Part shown: positions 7,615-13,872 of the stretch, in pieces
Numbering within the stretch: the first letter of the stretch is position 1
Layout: each line of letters begins with the position of its first letter
Assembly (NCBI GenBank): GCA_902805985.1
Contig: CADCUW010000386.1
Location: 1-14,109, forward strand
Direction of reading: 5' to 3'
DNA from: an uncultured Rubrobacteraceae bacterium
Lineage (GTDB): Bacteria; Actinomycetota; Rubrobacteria; Rubrobacterales; Rubrobacteraceae
DNA: 14,109 nt
Program-made: the position numbers and the translations under genes
Notes under the pieces: generated by a model
What the model was told of the DNA's origin: nothing
What the model saw: the letters and a program-made list of their open reading frames with translations, nothing else
The model's database searches: none

Positions 7615-7670
7615 AGATGGCTCACTCGGAAGACACTTCATCCCTGATCGGGCTGCCCGTACGCTCGACG

Positions 7671-9112
7671 TCAAGTTGCGGGGGTCGTGGACCGAGTACC
7701 GTTCGCGCGCTCGGCCGAAGACGGCGGGATGTTGCGGTTGAATCGGAAGAGGTTCCCCGGATCGCGGCGGTCCTTCAGCTCCACCAGCCGCTCCCAGTCC
7801 TCCACGGAGTAGGCTGCCTTCACGCGCTCGGGGCTCGCCCCGTCGAGGTCCAGGAAGTTCACGTAGGTGGCGCCGGTCGCATGCGGCCTGGACGCCTCGG
7901 CGAAGTGGGCGAGGTACGCCTGCACGGCTTGAGCCATCTCTGGGGTGAAGGTGGCCCCGATCCCGTTCATGGCGTACGTGGCGTCGCTGCGGCCCATGGG
8001 GCTGAGGTCCGCGGGCGGGCGCGAGAGGGCTCCGCCGAGCTGCCGGATCTCCAGCATAAGCAGGGGCGTGTCGGAGCCCGCCCCCGCGAGCTCCATGAGC
8101 GTCTGGCGGGTCTCCCGCGAGAGGTCGCGCAGTATCTCGGAGTGGCCGTAGGCCCCCAGCGGCTCTACGGGGTCCATGCTGATCATGTCCATGGCCTCGT
8201 ACGGCATGACCCCGAAGGTGTCCATGACGGGCTCGCCGAACCCGCGCCACGGGCCGAGCAACTCCTCGCCCTTCTCGGCGAGGTCCTCGCCCGTGTAGCA
8301 GAACCTCACCGTGATCACGGACCTCCCGCGCAAAGGCTCCGGGACGTCCGGGATCGGCGGGACGTTGAGGAAGGCCACCGCGGAGGTCACCTCCTCCGGC
8401 AGGTCCCCTGCCCACCGGCTGTAGAGCTCCAGCACCTCCTCGGCCCTCTCGACCGGGTAGAAGAGGTTGCCCCCGAAGACGTGCGTCACGGGGTAGAGTG
8501 CGAACTCCAGGGAGGTGACTATGCCGAAGTTTCCTCCGCCGCCCTTGAGCGCCCAGAAGAGGTCGGCGTTCTCGTGTGCGTTGGCCTTGACTAGTTCGCC
8601 ATCGGCCGTCACCACGTCGGCCTCCTTTACGGAGTCGGCGGCGAAGCCGTACTTGCGCCCGAGCCAGCCGAAGCCGCCGGCCATCGTGTAGCCGACTACG
8701 CCGACGTGTGAGGTCGAGCCTTGCAGGCCCGCCAGCCCATGCGCCGTGGCCTCCGGGACGAGGTCGGCCCACTTGGCGCCGGCCTCGACCCTGGCGGTGC
8801 GCGTCTCGGGGTCCACATGCACGCCCCTCATGCGCGAGGTGTTGATGAGGACCCCCCCCCGTCGCAGGGGGCGGCGACGCCGTGGCCGGTGGCCATAACC
8901 CCGACGCCGAGCCCTTCGTCGCGCGCCAGGCGCACCGCGGCGAGCACGTCCGAAGCACCTTCGGCCATGACGCCGAGCGCAGGGCTCTGGTGGGCGTTGA
9001 GGTTCCAGGCGGAGCGGGCCTCGTCGTAGTCCCCCTCGCCGGGGACGTAGGCGTCGCCCTTCAGCCCGCCCTTAAAGGCCTCCAGCATCGGCCCGGCGAT
9101 CGTCGTCTCCAT
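7671..9112 (-). CDS. FAD-dependent oxidase, PCMH fold with BBE C-terminus; frameshifted in a G9 tract
   Basis: AAGGAGACC precedes the ATG at 9112. The first segment (9112 to about 8861) ends ATGHGVAAPCDGG. The rest continues in another frame (VLINTSRMRGVHVDPE) to 7671. Between them is a run of nine G on the coding strand (8852-8860); seven would restore CDGGVLINTSRM, the spacing usual in this family. Joined, the product is about 480 aa. It has the FAD-binding PCMH domain (GHG, then VGVVGYTMAGGFGWLGRKYG, ALKGGGGNFGIVT) and a C-terminal BBE motif (DPGNLFRFNRNI). The His in ATGHG matches the residue that binds FAD covalently. The second, Cys attachment point of bicovalent members appears replaced (GSTSHVG), suggesting single-point attachment. 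Substrate unknown; relatives oxidise sugars, alkaloids or secondary metabolites. Confidence 0.82.
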
Positions 9113-9147
9113 AAATGGTCTCCTTCTGCTGAGCGGCCACGGCCCGG

Positions 9148-9192
9148 TCCGTCAGCCCGACTAGCTTCCTGACGGAGGAACTTTGACCTCCG
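9148..9192. promoter_or_regulatory. Two overlapping dyads upstream of the FAD oxidase
   Basis: TCCGTCAG (9148-9155) and CTGACGGA (9169-9176) are perfect inverted arms 13 bases apart. Overlapping them, CGGAGG (9173-9178) and CCTCCG (9187-9192) are perfect arms 8 bases apart. They lie 36-80 bases upstream of the oxidase ATG, where an operator would be expected. The second could also fold in RNA. No matching regulator can be assigned. Confidence 0.4.
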
Positions 9193-9240
9193 GCAAGTAG
9201 GCATGCATCCCCCAAATGGGCTATCTTTGTCCCTAGGCTC

Positions 9241-9268
9241 CCGAGCGCGTGGAGGGGGGCCTTCTCGG
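9241..9268. repeat. Intergenic repeat family 2, copy 1 (degenerate)
   Basis: CCGAGCGCGTGGAGGGG followed by CTTCTCGGAA resembles 13499-13528 and 11579-11605 with about one indel. Arms CCGAG (9241-9245) and CTCGG (9264-9268) are complementary. It lies in the divergent gap between the oxidase and the histidine kinase. Confidence 0.4.
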
Positions 9269-9372
9269 AATCGTTGCCACGGCGCGCCGTGCGCCGAAGA
9301 TCGAGTTGGCGCTGGGCGAACGCGAGCCTTGCCGCACAAAGGCGGGGCTGAGAAGATGAACTGCAACCCGAA

Positions 9373-10998
9373 GTGGATCATCGATCAAGACGTCGGGGAG
9401 GTCCGATAGATACCGACGACAACGGGCGGGCCAGAGGGGCACATCCTCACAGCGAAAGGCGATTCCACGCCCTCGCCGAAAATGCGCTGGATATCGTCAT
9501 GGTTACAGGACCCGACGGGACCATACGCTACCTGAGCCCGTCGGTGGAGCGGGTGCTCGGCTACACGCCGGAGCGGCTGCTCGGCACCAATACTGCGGAC
9601 TACGTCCATCCCGACGACATGGAGAGGGCTCGCGGAAAACTCGAGGCGCTGCTGTCCAGGCCGGGGGTGTACCCTGAGGCGGTAGAGACCCGCGTTCGCC
9701 ACAAGGACGGCTCGTGGCGCCACCTCGAGGGGATAGCGACCAACCTGCTCGACGATCTCGCGGTGGAGGGCTTGGTGTTCAACCAGCGCGACGTGACCGA
9801 CCGGGTCCGGGCGGAGGAAGAGATCAAGCGCCTAAACAGGGAGCTCGAGGGGAGGGTGGCGGAGCGCACCGCGCAACTCGAAGCTACCTTGGCCGAGCTC
9901 GGGAAGAGCGAGGAGCGCTACCGGGCGGTGGTCGAGCAGTCCGCGGAGGGCCTCTACCTGGTGGATAGCGTCACCAGGCGCATCCTGGAGACCAACCCGG
10001 CCCTGCAGAACATGCTCGGGTACACCGCCGAAGAGCTCCGCGGGATGGAGTTGCACGAGATCGTGGCCCACGATCGCGAGGACGTGGAAGCCAACGTCGA
10101 GCGCACCCTCAGGGAGGGTACGCGCTTCATCAGGGAGCGGGGGTACCGTCGCAAGGACGGATCGGTGGTGGAGGTGGAGATCGCGGCGAGCGCCATCGAC
10201 TACGGCGGCAAACGGGTCATCTGCGCCGCGGTCCGCGACATAAGCGAGCGCAAGCGGGCCGAAGAAGTGACCCGCAGGTTCAACGAGGAACTCGAGGACC
10301 GGGTCCGCAGGCGCACGGCGCAACTGCAAGCCGCCAACGAGGAGTTGGAGGCCCTGAGCACCTCCGTCTCCCACGATCTCCGGGCGCCCTTGCGGGCCAT
10401 GACCGGCTTCGGCCGGATACTCCTCGAGGACTACGGCGACGGCCTCGACGAGGCCGGTCGGGATTACTTAAGACGCATCCAGGAGGCCGGCGATCGCATG
10501 GGCGCCATGATCGACGACCTCCTGGACCTCTCGCGTCTCACGCGCCGGGAGATGAGACACGAGGAGGTCGACCTGAGCGCCCTGGCCAGAGGCGTAGCCG
10601 ACGACCTTAGGCGCGTCGACCCTGGGCGCCGGGCGCGGTTGGCCATAGCCGAGGGGATCTCGGTCAGGGGGGACGCGGGGCTGCTGAGGGTGGTACTGGA
10701 GAACCTGCTCGAGAACGCATGGAAGTTCACCTCCAAGGAGCCCGAGGTGCTGATAGAGTTCGGCGCGGTCGAGCAGGAAGGAAGGCCCGTCTACTACGTC
10801 AGGGACAACGGCGTCGGGTTCGACGAGGCCTACGCCGACAAGCTCTTCGCCCCCTTCCAGCGTCTGCACGGCGAGGGCGAGTTCGAGGGGACCGGGTTGG
10901 GCTTGACCACCGTGGCTCGGATAGTCCGGCGCCACGGCGGCATCTTATGGGCCGAGAGCGAGGTGGGGCGGGGGGCCAGGTTCTACTTCACACTGTGA
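9373..10998 (+). CDS. PAS-PAS sensor histidine kinase
   Basis: GTG at 9373 is taken as the start because a TGA closes the frame at 9349; there is no clear Shine-Dalgarno, and a CTG at 9361 is the only other upstream choice, so the N-terminus is uncertain. The 541-aa product has PAS 1 (about 30-147), a helical linker, PAS 2 (about 178-295), and a second linker with the same ER/RTAQL pattern. The H-box is STSVSHDLRAPL with His334. The ATPase has N-box NLLENAWKF (444-452), G1 DNGVGFD (478-484), F-box FAPFQRLH (492-499) and G2 GTGLGLTT (506-513), so it should be active. No transmembrane helix is seen, so it is probably cytoplasmic. The kinase domain resembles those of phytochrome-type kinases, but no GAF or PHY domain is present. 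No response regulator lies within the window, so it looks orphan. Confidence 0.9.
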   Translation: MDHRSRRRGGPIDTDDNGRARGAHPHSERRFHALAENALDIVMVTGPDGTIRYLSPSVERVLGYTPERLLGTNTADYVHPDDMERARGKLEALLSRPGVYPEAVETRVRHKDGSWRHLEGIATNLLDDLAVEGLVFNQRDVTDRVRAEEEIKRLNRELEGRVAERTAQLEATLAELGKSEERYRAVVEQSAEGLYLVDSVTRRILETNPALQNMLGYTAEELRGMELHEIVAHDREDVEANVERTLREGTRFIRERGYRRKDGSVVEVEIAASAIDYGGKRVICAAVRDISERKRAEEVTRRFNEELEDRVRRRTAQLQAANEELEALSTSVSHDLRAPLRAMTGFGRILLEDYGDGLDEAGRDYLRRIQEAGDRMGAMIDDLLDLSRLTRREMRHEEVDLSALARGVADDLRRVDPGRRARLAIAEGISVRGDAGLLRVVLENLLENAWKFTSKEPEVLIEFGAVEQEGRPVYYVRDNGVGFDEAYADKLFAPFQRLHGEGEFEGTGLGLTTVARIVRRHGGILWAESEVGRGARFYFTL

Positions 10999-11251
10999 TC
11001 CTCCCACCGCTCAGGCGCCAGGCTACGTCGAACGAGACCCTGACGACCGCAAACGCCCCTTCGGAAACGGGGGTTCTAAAAGGTCCGGACCCTACTGTAG
11101 AATCTATGCACATGAGTCCGCGTGCAGAGCCTACTGCGAAGCCTATACCGAAAGTGGCGCTTGGCATTGGGAACAACCGTCCTTCGAGGACCAGCGGCAA
11201 CCCTACCTGCACGCCCTCGGTCGCAAAACGAGATGCGGTCGCAGGCGTCCC

Positions 11252-11349
11252 GTACCTCCTCAAATGCGTTCCAAACGCAACGCATTTACCGTCTCAGCCT
11301 GACCGCCACGGTGGGCCAGGAGCCGGTGGTCGAGGTGACGCTGGTCTAG
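11252..11349 (+). repeat. Intergenic repeat family 1, copy E (98 bp)
   Basis: A gapless partner of 2873-2970 (about 86% identical by my count). Here the left part forms a perfect 9-bp stem, AAATGCGTT (11262-11270) with AACGCATTT (11279-11287). The right half carries GGCCAGGAGCC-type dyad symmetry. Both full copies end at a TAG in the same place. Confidence 0.7.
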
Positions 11350-11578
11350 AAGCGGAGCGATCGCACTCTGCTCACGGTAGAACGTATAAGCAGGCTTCCC
11401 GAAATGGGCCACTTGCCGATGCGCCGCCCTCATGTCCGGACCTACCATTGCCGGCACCGGCAAGCGTCCGAGCGGAGGGAAGCGCATGGCGAAGAGGGGA
11501 CACATGGTCACGGCGGCGATCGCCTCCGCGTCGCCGCGTCGGCCGGACCCCAACAGCGCAGCCATCTGCTATATCCAC

Positions 11579-11605
11579 CGGAGTGCGTGGAAGGATCATT
11601 CTCCG
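11579..11605. repeat. Intergenic repeat family 2, copy 2
   Basis: It shares AGTGCGTGGAAGG (11582-11594) exactly with 13501-13513, then CCGAACTT (11603-11610) with the same 8-base spacing. The arms CGGAG (11579-11583) and CTCCG (11601-11605) are complementary. Confidence 0.5.
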
Positions 11606-11683
11606 AACTTCGCCTGTATCGGGTTCTACGAAGTTCGGCGTTCACTCAATAACATCTCATACCAAACTCATGGCTATGGGGCA

Positions 11684-11721
11684 AAAAGAGGGCCGGTGTT
11701 GTCAGACACCGACCCTCTTTT
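11684..11721 (-). terminator. Bidirectional intrinsic terminator after the coiled-coil gene
   Basis: AAAAGAGGG (11684-11692) pairs with CCCTCTTTT (11713-11721), and GGTGT (11695-11699) with ACACC (11706-11710), around the loop TGTCAG with one internal mismatch. On the minus strand the stem ends in five T, 44 bases past the coiled-coil stop; on the plus strand it ends in four T. It is the clearest terminator in the window and can serve both strands. Confidence 0.85.
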
Positions 11722-11764
11722 CGGCTCGAACCGTCCTTTGGGGATCACAGGACACTAGCCTGGT

Positions 11765-13084
11765 TCAGACACAGCCGGCAAGTTCGATCCGCCGGTTGAG
11801 CTCCGCGATCTGCTGATCGAGCTGCGCCAACCGTTCGTTACCCGCCTGGATCTGCTGCTCGGTCTGCTGGATCTCCTGCTCGACTTGCTCCAGTTGGTTG
11901 GTCGCTACCCCGAGCGCATCCCCGAACTCCGCGATCTGCTGCTCGAGCGCCTGCCGTTCGTTCTGTAGTGTTGTGAGCTCCTGATTGAGCTGCTGGATCT
12001 CCTGCTCGAGCGCCTCCCTTTCGTTCTGCAGGGGTGCAAGCTCTTGCTCGATCTGCGCGATCTCTTGCTCGGCCTGCTGGATCTGCTGCTCGGTCTGTGC
12101 GATCTCCTGCTCGAGCTGAGCGATCTGCTGATTGAGCCGCGCCTGCTCGTCTTTCGCCGCCTGAAGCTCTTGCTCGGTCTGCTGGATCTCCGCTTCAACC
12201 TGCGCTAGCTCGTCGTTAGCCGCCTTAAGCTCCTGCTCGAGCGGCGCGATCTGCTGCTCGACCTGCTGTAGCTGGGTTTTCAGGGCGGCGATATCCTCCT
12301 GAAGCTTCTTTATTTTCCCGGTCTGATTGCCTTGTTTGGCTATCAGGGCTGCTAACTCTTGCTCAGCCGTCGTGATCTGCTGCTGGAGCGCCTGCCTCTG
12401 GGTCTTCAGGGGTGCAATCTGCTGCTCGAGCTGCGCGATCTCTTGCTCTACCGCCTTCTTTTCGTTCTGCAGTGTTGCCAGATTCTGCTCGGCCTGCTGG
12501 ATCTCCTGCTCGACCGCCTGCGCGTCGTTCTGCAGCGCCGCAAGCTCCTGCTCGGCCTGCCCAAGCTGCTGATTGAGCCGCGCCAGTTCGTCGTTGGCCG
12601 TCTGGAGCTCTTGCTCGAGCTGCGCGATCCGTTGATTGAGTTGCGCCAACTCTTCGTTCGCCGCTAGGAGTTCCTGCTCGACTTGCTGGATGCGCTGCTC
12701 GACTTGCACCAGCTCGTCGTTGGCCGCCTGGAGCTGCTGCTCGAGCGTCGTGATCTGCTGCTGGAGCGCCTGCCTCTCGCCCTGCAACGTCGCAAGCCGC
12801 TGCTCGAGCTGCTGGATCTCCTGCGCGAGCGCCTGCCTCTCGCCCTGTAGCGTCGTACGCTCCTGTTCGAGCTGCAGGATCAACTCCGCGTTCTGCCGGG
12901 CCGCCGCTTCCAGCAGATTCTGCTCGACAGTTTGGCGCTCTCGCAGCTGGTTCAGAACCCCGTTGCAGATCCCGTCGGGCGGCTCGCTTTGCGCCCAGGC
13001 GGCCGGCTGCACCAACCCCAAAAGCCCCATGATTAGTGCCGAAACCAAAAGGAGCCTAAGCTTCACCCGTGTTCCCGCTAGCAT
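11765..13084 (-). CDS. Secreted long coiled-coil protein of 21-residue repeats
   Basis: The ATG at 13084 follows AAGGGGGAAG at good spacing; GTG at 13066 is an alternative. The 439-aa product starts with a Sec signal peptide (about 1-31: basic KLR, hydrophobic core, cleavage near AAWA-QSEPP). From residue 77 to 426 it is 16 units of 21 residues and one of 14, with no break in the heptad register. Units follow patterns such as ATLQNERQALEQQI or QTANDELARLNQQL. That is 50 heptads, about 52 nm if fully helical. Gln and Glu dominate; hydrophobic a/d positions are mostly Leu, Ile, Val and Ala. The only two cysteines are Cys40 and Cys438, at the two ends. There is no enzyme domain, wall anchor or transmembrane helix after the signal. 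Function unknown; an extracellular or wall spacer/fibre is an inference. Confidence 0.85.
   Translation of the reverse strand: MLAGTRVKLRLLLVSALIMGLLGLVQPAAWAQSEPPDGICNGVLNQLRERQTVEQNLLEAAARQNAELILQLEQERTTLQGERQALAQEIQQLEQRLATLQGERQALQQQITTLEQQLQAANDELVQVEQRIQQVEQELLAANEELAQLNQRIAQLEQELQTANDELARLNQQLGQAEQELAALQNDAQAVEQEIQQAEQNLATLQNEKKAVEQEIAQLEQQIAPLKTQRQALQQQITTAEQELAALIAKQGNQTGKIKKLQEDIAALKTQLQQVEQQIAPLEQELKAANDELAQVEAEIQQTEQELQAAKDEQARLNQQIAQLEQEIAQTEQQIQQAEQEIAQIEQELAPLQNEREALEQEIQQLNQELTTLQNERQALEQQIAEFGDALGVATNQLEQVEQEIQQTEQQIQAGNERLAQLDQQIAELNRRIELAGCV
11807..12856 (-). repeat. 63-bp tandem coding repeats of the coiled coil
   Basis: This is the DNA for residues 77-426 of the coiled-coil protein. 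It is built of diverged 63-bp units plus one 42-bp unit, all multiples of 21 bases, so the heptad phase is never lost. Recurrent words such as GATCTGCTGCTCGAGC appear on the plus strand. Such repeats can expand or shrink by recombination without frameshift. Confidence 0.75.
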
Positions 13085-13231
13085 CTATCTTCCCCCTTAT
13101 TTTCTTCTGGTCTTGCCGTCGCACCCGGCAACAGTACTTTGCCTCGATGGTGCGCCCTCCTCCGCCACCTTGTTAAGGATTCGTCTTCGCGGTTCGCCTT
13201 GTGGGTTACCTCCTTTCGCCCTTACCCAAGC

Positions 13232-13274
13232 AAAAAACCGGCCCCCGGATCCGTTCGATCCCAAGTAGCCGGTT
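13232..13274 (-). terminator. Intrinsic terminator in the leader of the coiled-coil gene
   Basis: Read on the minus strand, AACCGGC (13274-13268) pairs with GCCGGTT (13242-13236), with an inner stem GGATC/GATCC (13261-13247) and loop GAACG. A run of six T (13237-13232) follows. It lies about 130 bases after the predicted promoter and 147 before the coiled-coil start, the usual position of an attenuator. Confidence 0.7.
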
Positions 13275-13398
13275 GCGCCACTGGCTCCCTCCGTCCCAAG
13301 CGCCCAGTTTGCGGGACGGGATTCTTAGCCCCTACGTAGCCAAGTTGTCTGCTGCGGTCTGCCCAGCGGGGTCGTAACCCCAACGGCCTTCCCTCCTG
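13232..13398 (-). ncRNA. Candidate structured leader RNA or small RNA of unknown class
   Basis: The stretch from the predicted transcription start (about 13398) to the terminator T-run is about 167 nt. It holds a hairpin with stem GGGGT/ACCCC and loop CGTA/TACG (13368-13381), a self-complementary CTACGTAG (13332-13339), a 7-bp stem CCGTCCC/GGGACGG (13291-13319) and the terminator. I compared it by eye with c-di-AMP, c-di-GMP, cobalamin, T-box, SRP and tmRNA signatures and none fits. It may be a riboswitch or attenuator for the coiled-coil gene, or a free-standing small RNA. The fold is hand-drawn. Confidence 0.45.
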
Positions 13399-13404
13399 AC
13401 TTCT

Positions 13405-13433
13405 ATGATACTCCCGAGGCAAGCGCGACGCAA
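13405..13433 (-). promoter_or_regulatory. Sigma-70-type promoter upstream of the leader
   Basis: On the minus strand TTGCGT (13433-13428) and TATCAT (13410-13405) are separated by exactly 17 bases. The -10 box matches TATAAT at five of six positions and the -35 box matches TTGACA at three (TTG). Transcription should begin near 13398. It is the best hexamer pair I found in the window. Confidence 0.6.
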
Positions 13434-13498
13434 TAGCACCCAGCGGAAAGCGACGACGCGTAGAAAGCCCCCGCGACAACGCAGTGGCCTTATTCAAC

Positions 13499-13529
13499 CG
13501 AGTGCGTGGAAGGGCTTTTCCCCGAACTT
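13499..13529. repeat. Intergenic repeat family 2, copy 3
   Basis: CGAGTGCGTGGAAGG, eight bases, then CCGAACTT: the same two exact blocks (13501-13513 and 13522-13529) as at 11582-11610. The stem arms of the other copies are not complementary here, but GGAA/TTCC can pair inside. Confidence 0.5.
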
Positions 13530-13590
13530 GGGACGTGACGAAGGCCGGTGGCTACGACGCCCCGGCCCTTTGTCCTGACGTTCGTGTGTG

Positions 13591-13815
13591 CTACCTGTTC
13601 TGGCCGGGAGCGCGCTCGGACGGGCTGCCGGTGGCGTCGCGGCAGGCGGAGGCCCCACGGGGTTCACCGTCTTCCCTGCCGTCTTGGCCGAAGTACGAGA
13701 AGCCCGGCGAGGCCCCCTCCGGGCTGACACAGTGGGCGGCCGAAGCCGGACCGGCGACCATCAACGAGGACATCACCGCGAACGCGGCGCCCAAGATGAT
13801 CTTCTTTTTATGCAT
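13591..13815 (-). CDS. Small exported protein of unknown function (74 aa)
   Basis: ATG at 13815 follows AAAGGGGGTGA. The N-terminus is a clear Sec signal: basic HKKK, a hydrophobic core (IILGAAFAVMSSLMVAG) and an A-x-A site in GPASAAH, predicted cut near residue 26. The mature part is about 48 aa, polar, with GASPGFSYFGQ, two cysteines (in AHCVS and SACRD) that could form one disulfide, and a Pro/Arg-rich end. The residue before the first Cys is His, so a lipoprotein box is unlikely. It lies 57 bases downstream of the truncated sigma gene on the same strand and may be co-transcribed. I do not recognise the family. Confidence 0.7.
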   Translation of the reverse strand: MHKKKIILGAAFAVMSSLMVAGPASAAHCVSPEGASPGFSYFGQDGREDGEPRGASACRDATGSPSERAPGQNR

Positions 13816-13872
13816 GTGTAGTTCACCCCCTTTCCTCTGTTGGCCGTGGTACGGACGCCGGCCCCCGGTAGC

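Larger units (their letters stand above)
7215..7670. other. Convergent intergenic gap with hairpins and repeat remnants
   Basis: No credible gene is seen in these 456 bases. They hold an imperfect stem just after the regulator stop (CTGGCG 7216-7221 with CGCCAG 7249-7254), the core of repeat family 1 (7347-7393) and a GGGGG/CCCCC stem (7511-7515 with 7521-7525). They also hold a tail-like fragment at 7551-7575 (CCGGGGTCGAGTTGGCGCTG and following bases) resembling the end of repeat family 1, and a 10-bp stem at 7586-7614. The stems are plausible 3' ends for the two converging transcripts but lack clear T-runs. Confidence 0.5.
10999..11764. other. Convergent gap of 766 bases with repeats and a terminator, no credible gene
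   Basis: The gap separates the histidine kinase from the coiled-coil gene, both pointing into it. It holds a short CCCC/GGGG stem at 11056-11072 followed by TTCT (a possible weak kinase terminator), repeat family 1 copy E (11252-11349), repeat family 2 copy 2 (11579-11605) and the strong terminator at 11684-11721. Open frames in both directions across 11100-11760 lack a recognisable domain or ribosome site. I read the stretch as decayed or regulatory sequence. Confidence 0.5.
13085..13590. other. Long gap before the coiled-coil gene: promoter, structured leader, terminator
   Basis: These 506 bases hold, in minus-strand order, a GC hairpin 23 bases after the small exported gene (13543-13548 with 13562-13567), repeat family 2 copy 3, a sigma-70 promoter, three hairpins, and an intrinsic terminator. 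After the terminator come 147 bases of further leader with an AGGAGGT (13208-13214) that no start codon follows. A stem TTGCCG/CGGCAA (13113-13131) lies before the coiled-coil start. No convincing gene is present; a 23-codon GTG frame (13097-13168) lacks a ribosome site. Confidence 0.55.

Noticed and set aside
7571..8958. Long overlapping open frames opposite or alongside the oxidase
   Set aside because: Their composition is that of GC-rich shadow frames, and the oxidase frame has clear domain motifs.
11098..11103. TAGAAT as a -10 promoter element in the kinase-coiled-coil gap
   Set aside because: The best -35 (TTCTAA) matches poorly and no credible gene follows.
11260..11565. An open minus-strand frame of about 100 codons across repeat copy E
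   Set aside because: The matching repeat copy A shares only the last part, with mostly amino-acid-changing differences; no ribosome site or known domain.
11765..13084. SMC or other chromosome-segregation ATPase, suggested by the long coiled coil
   Set aside because: It has a signal peptide and no Walker A, Walker B or hinge, so it is a secreted rod rather than an SMC protein.
13097..13168. A 23-codon GTG frame just upstream of the coiled-coil gene, ending next to its ribosome site
   Set aside because: No Shine-Dalgarno before the GTG and no recognisable sequence; a leader peptide is possible but not supported.
13232..13398. c-di-AMP (ydaO) riboswitch, c-di-GMP, cobalamin, T-box, SRP or tmRNA identity for the leader
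   Set aside because: None of the conserved words of these classes could be found in the right order by eye.
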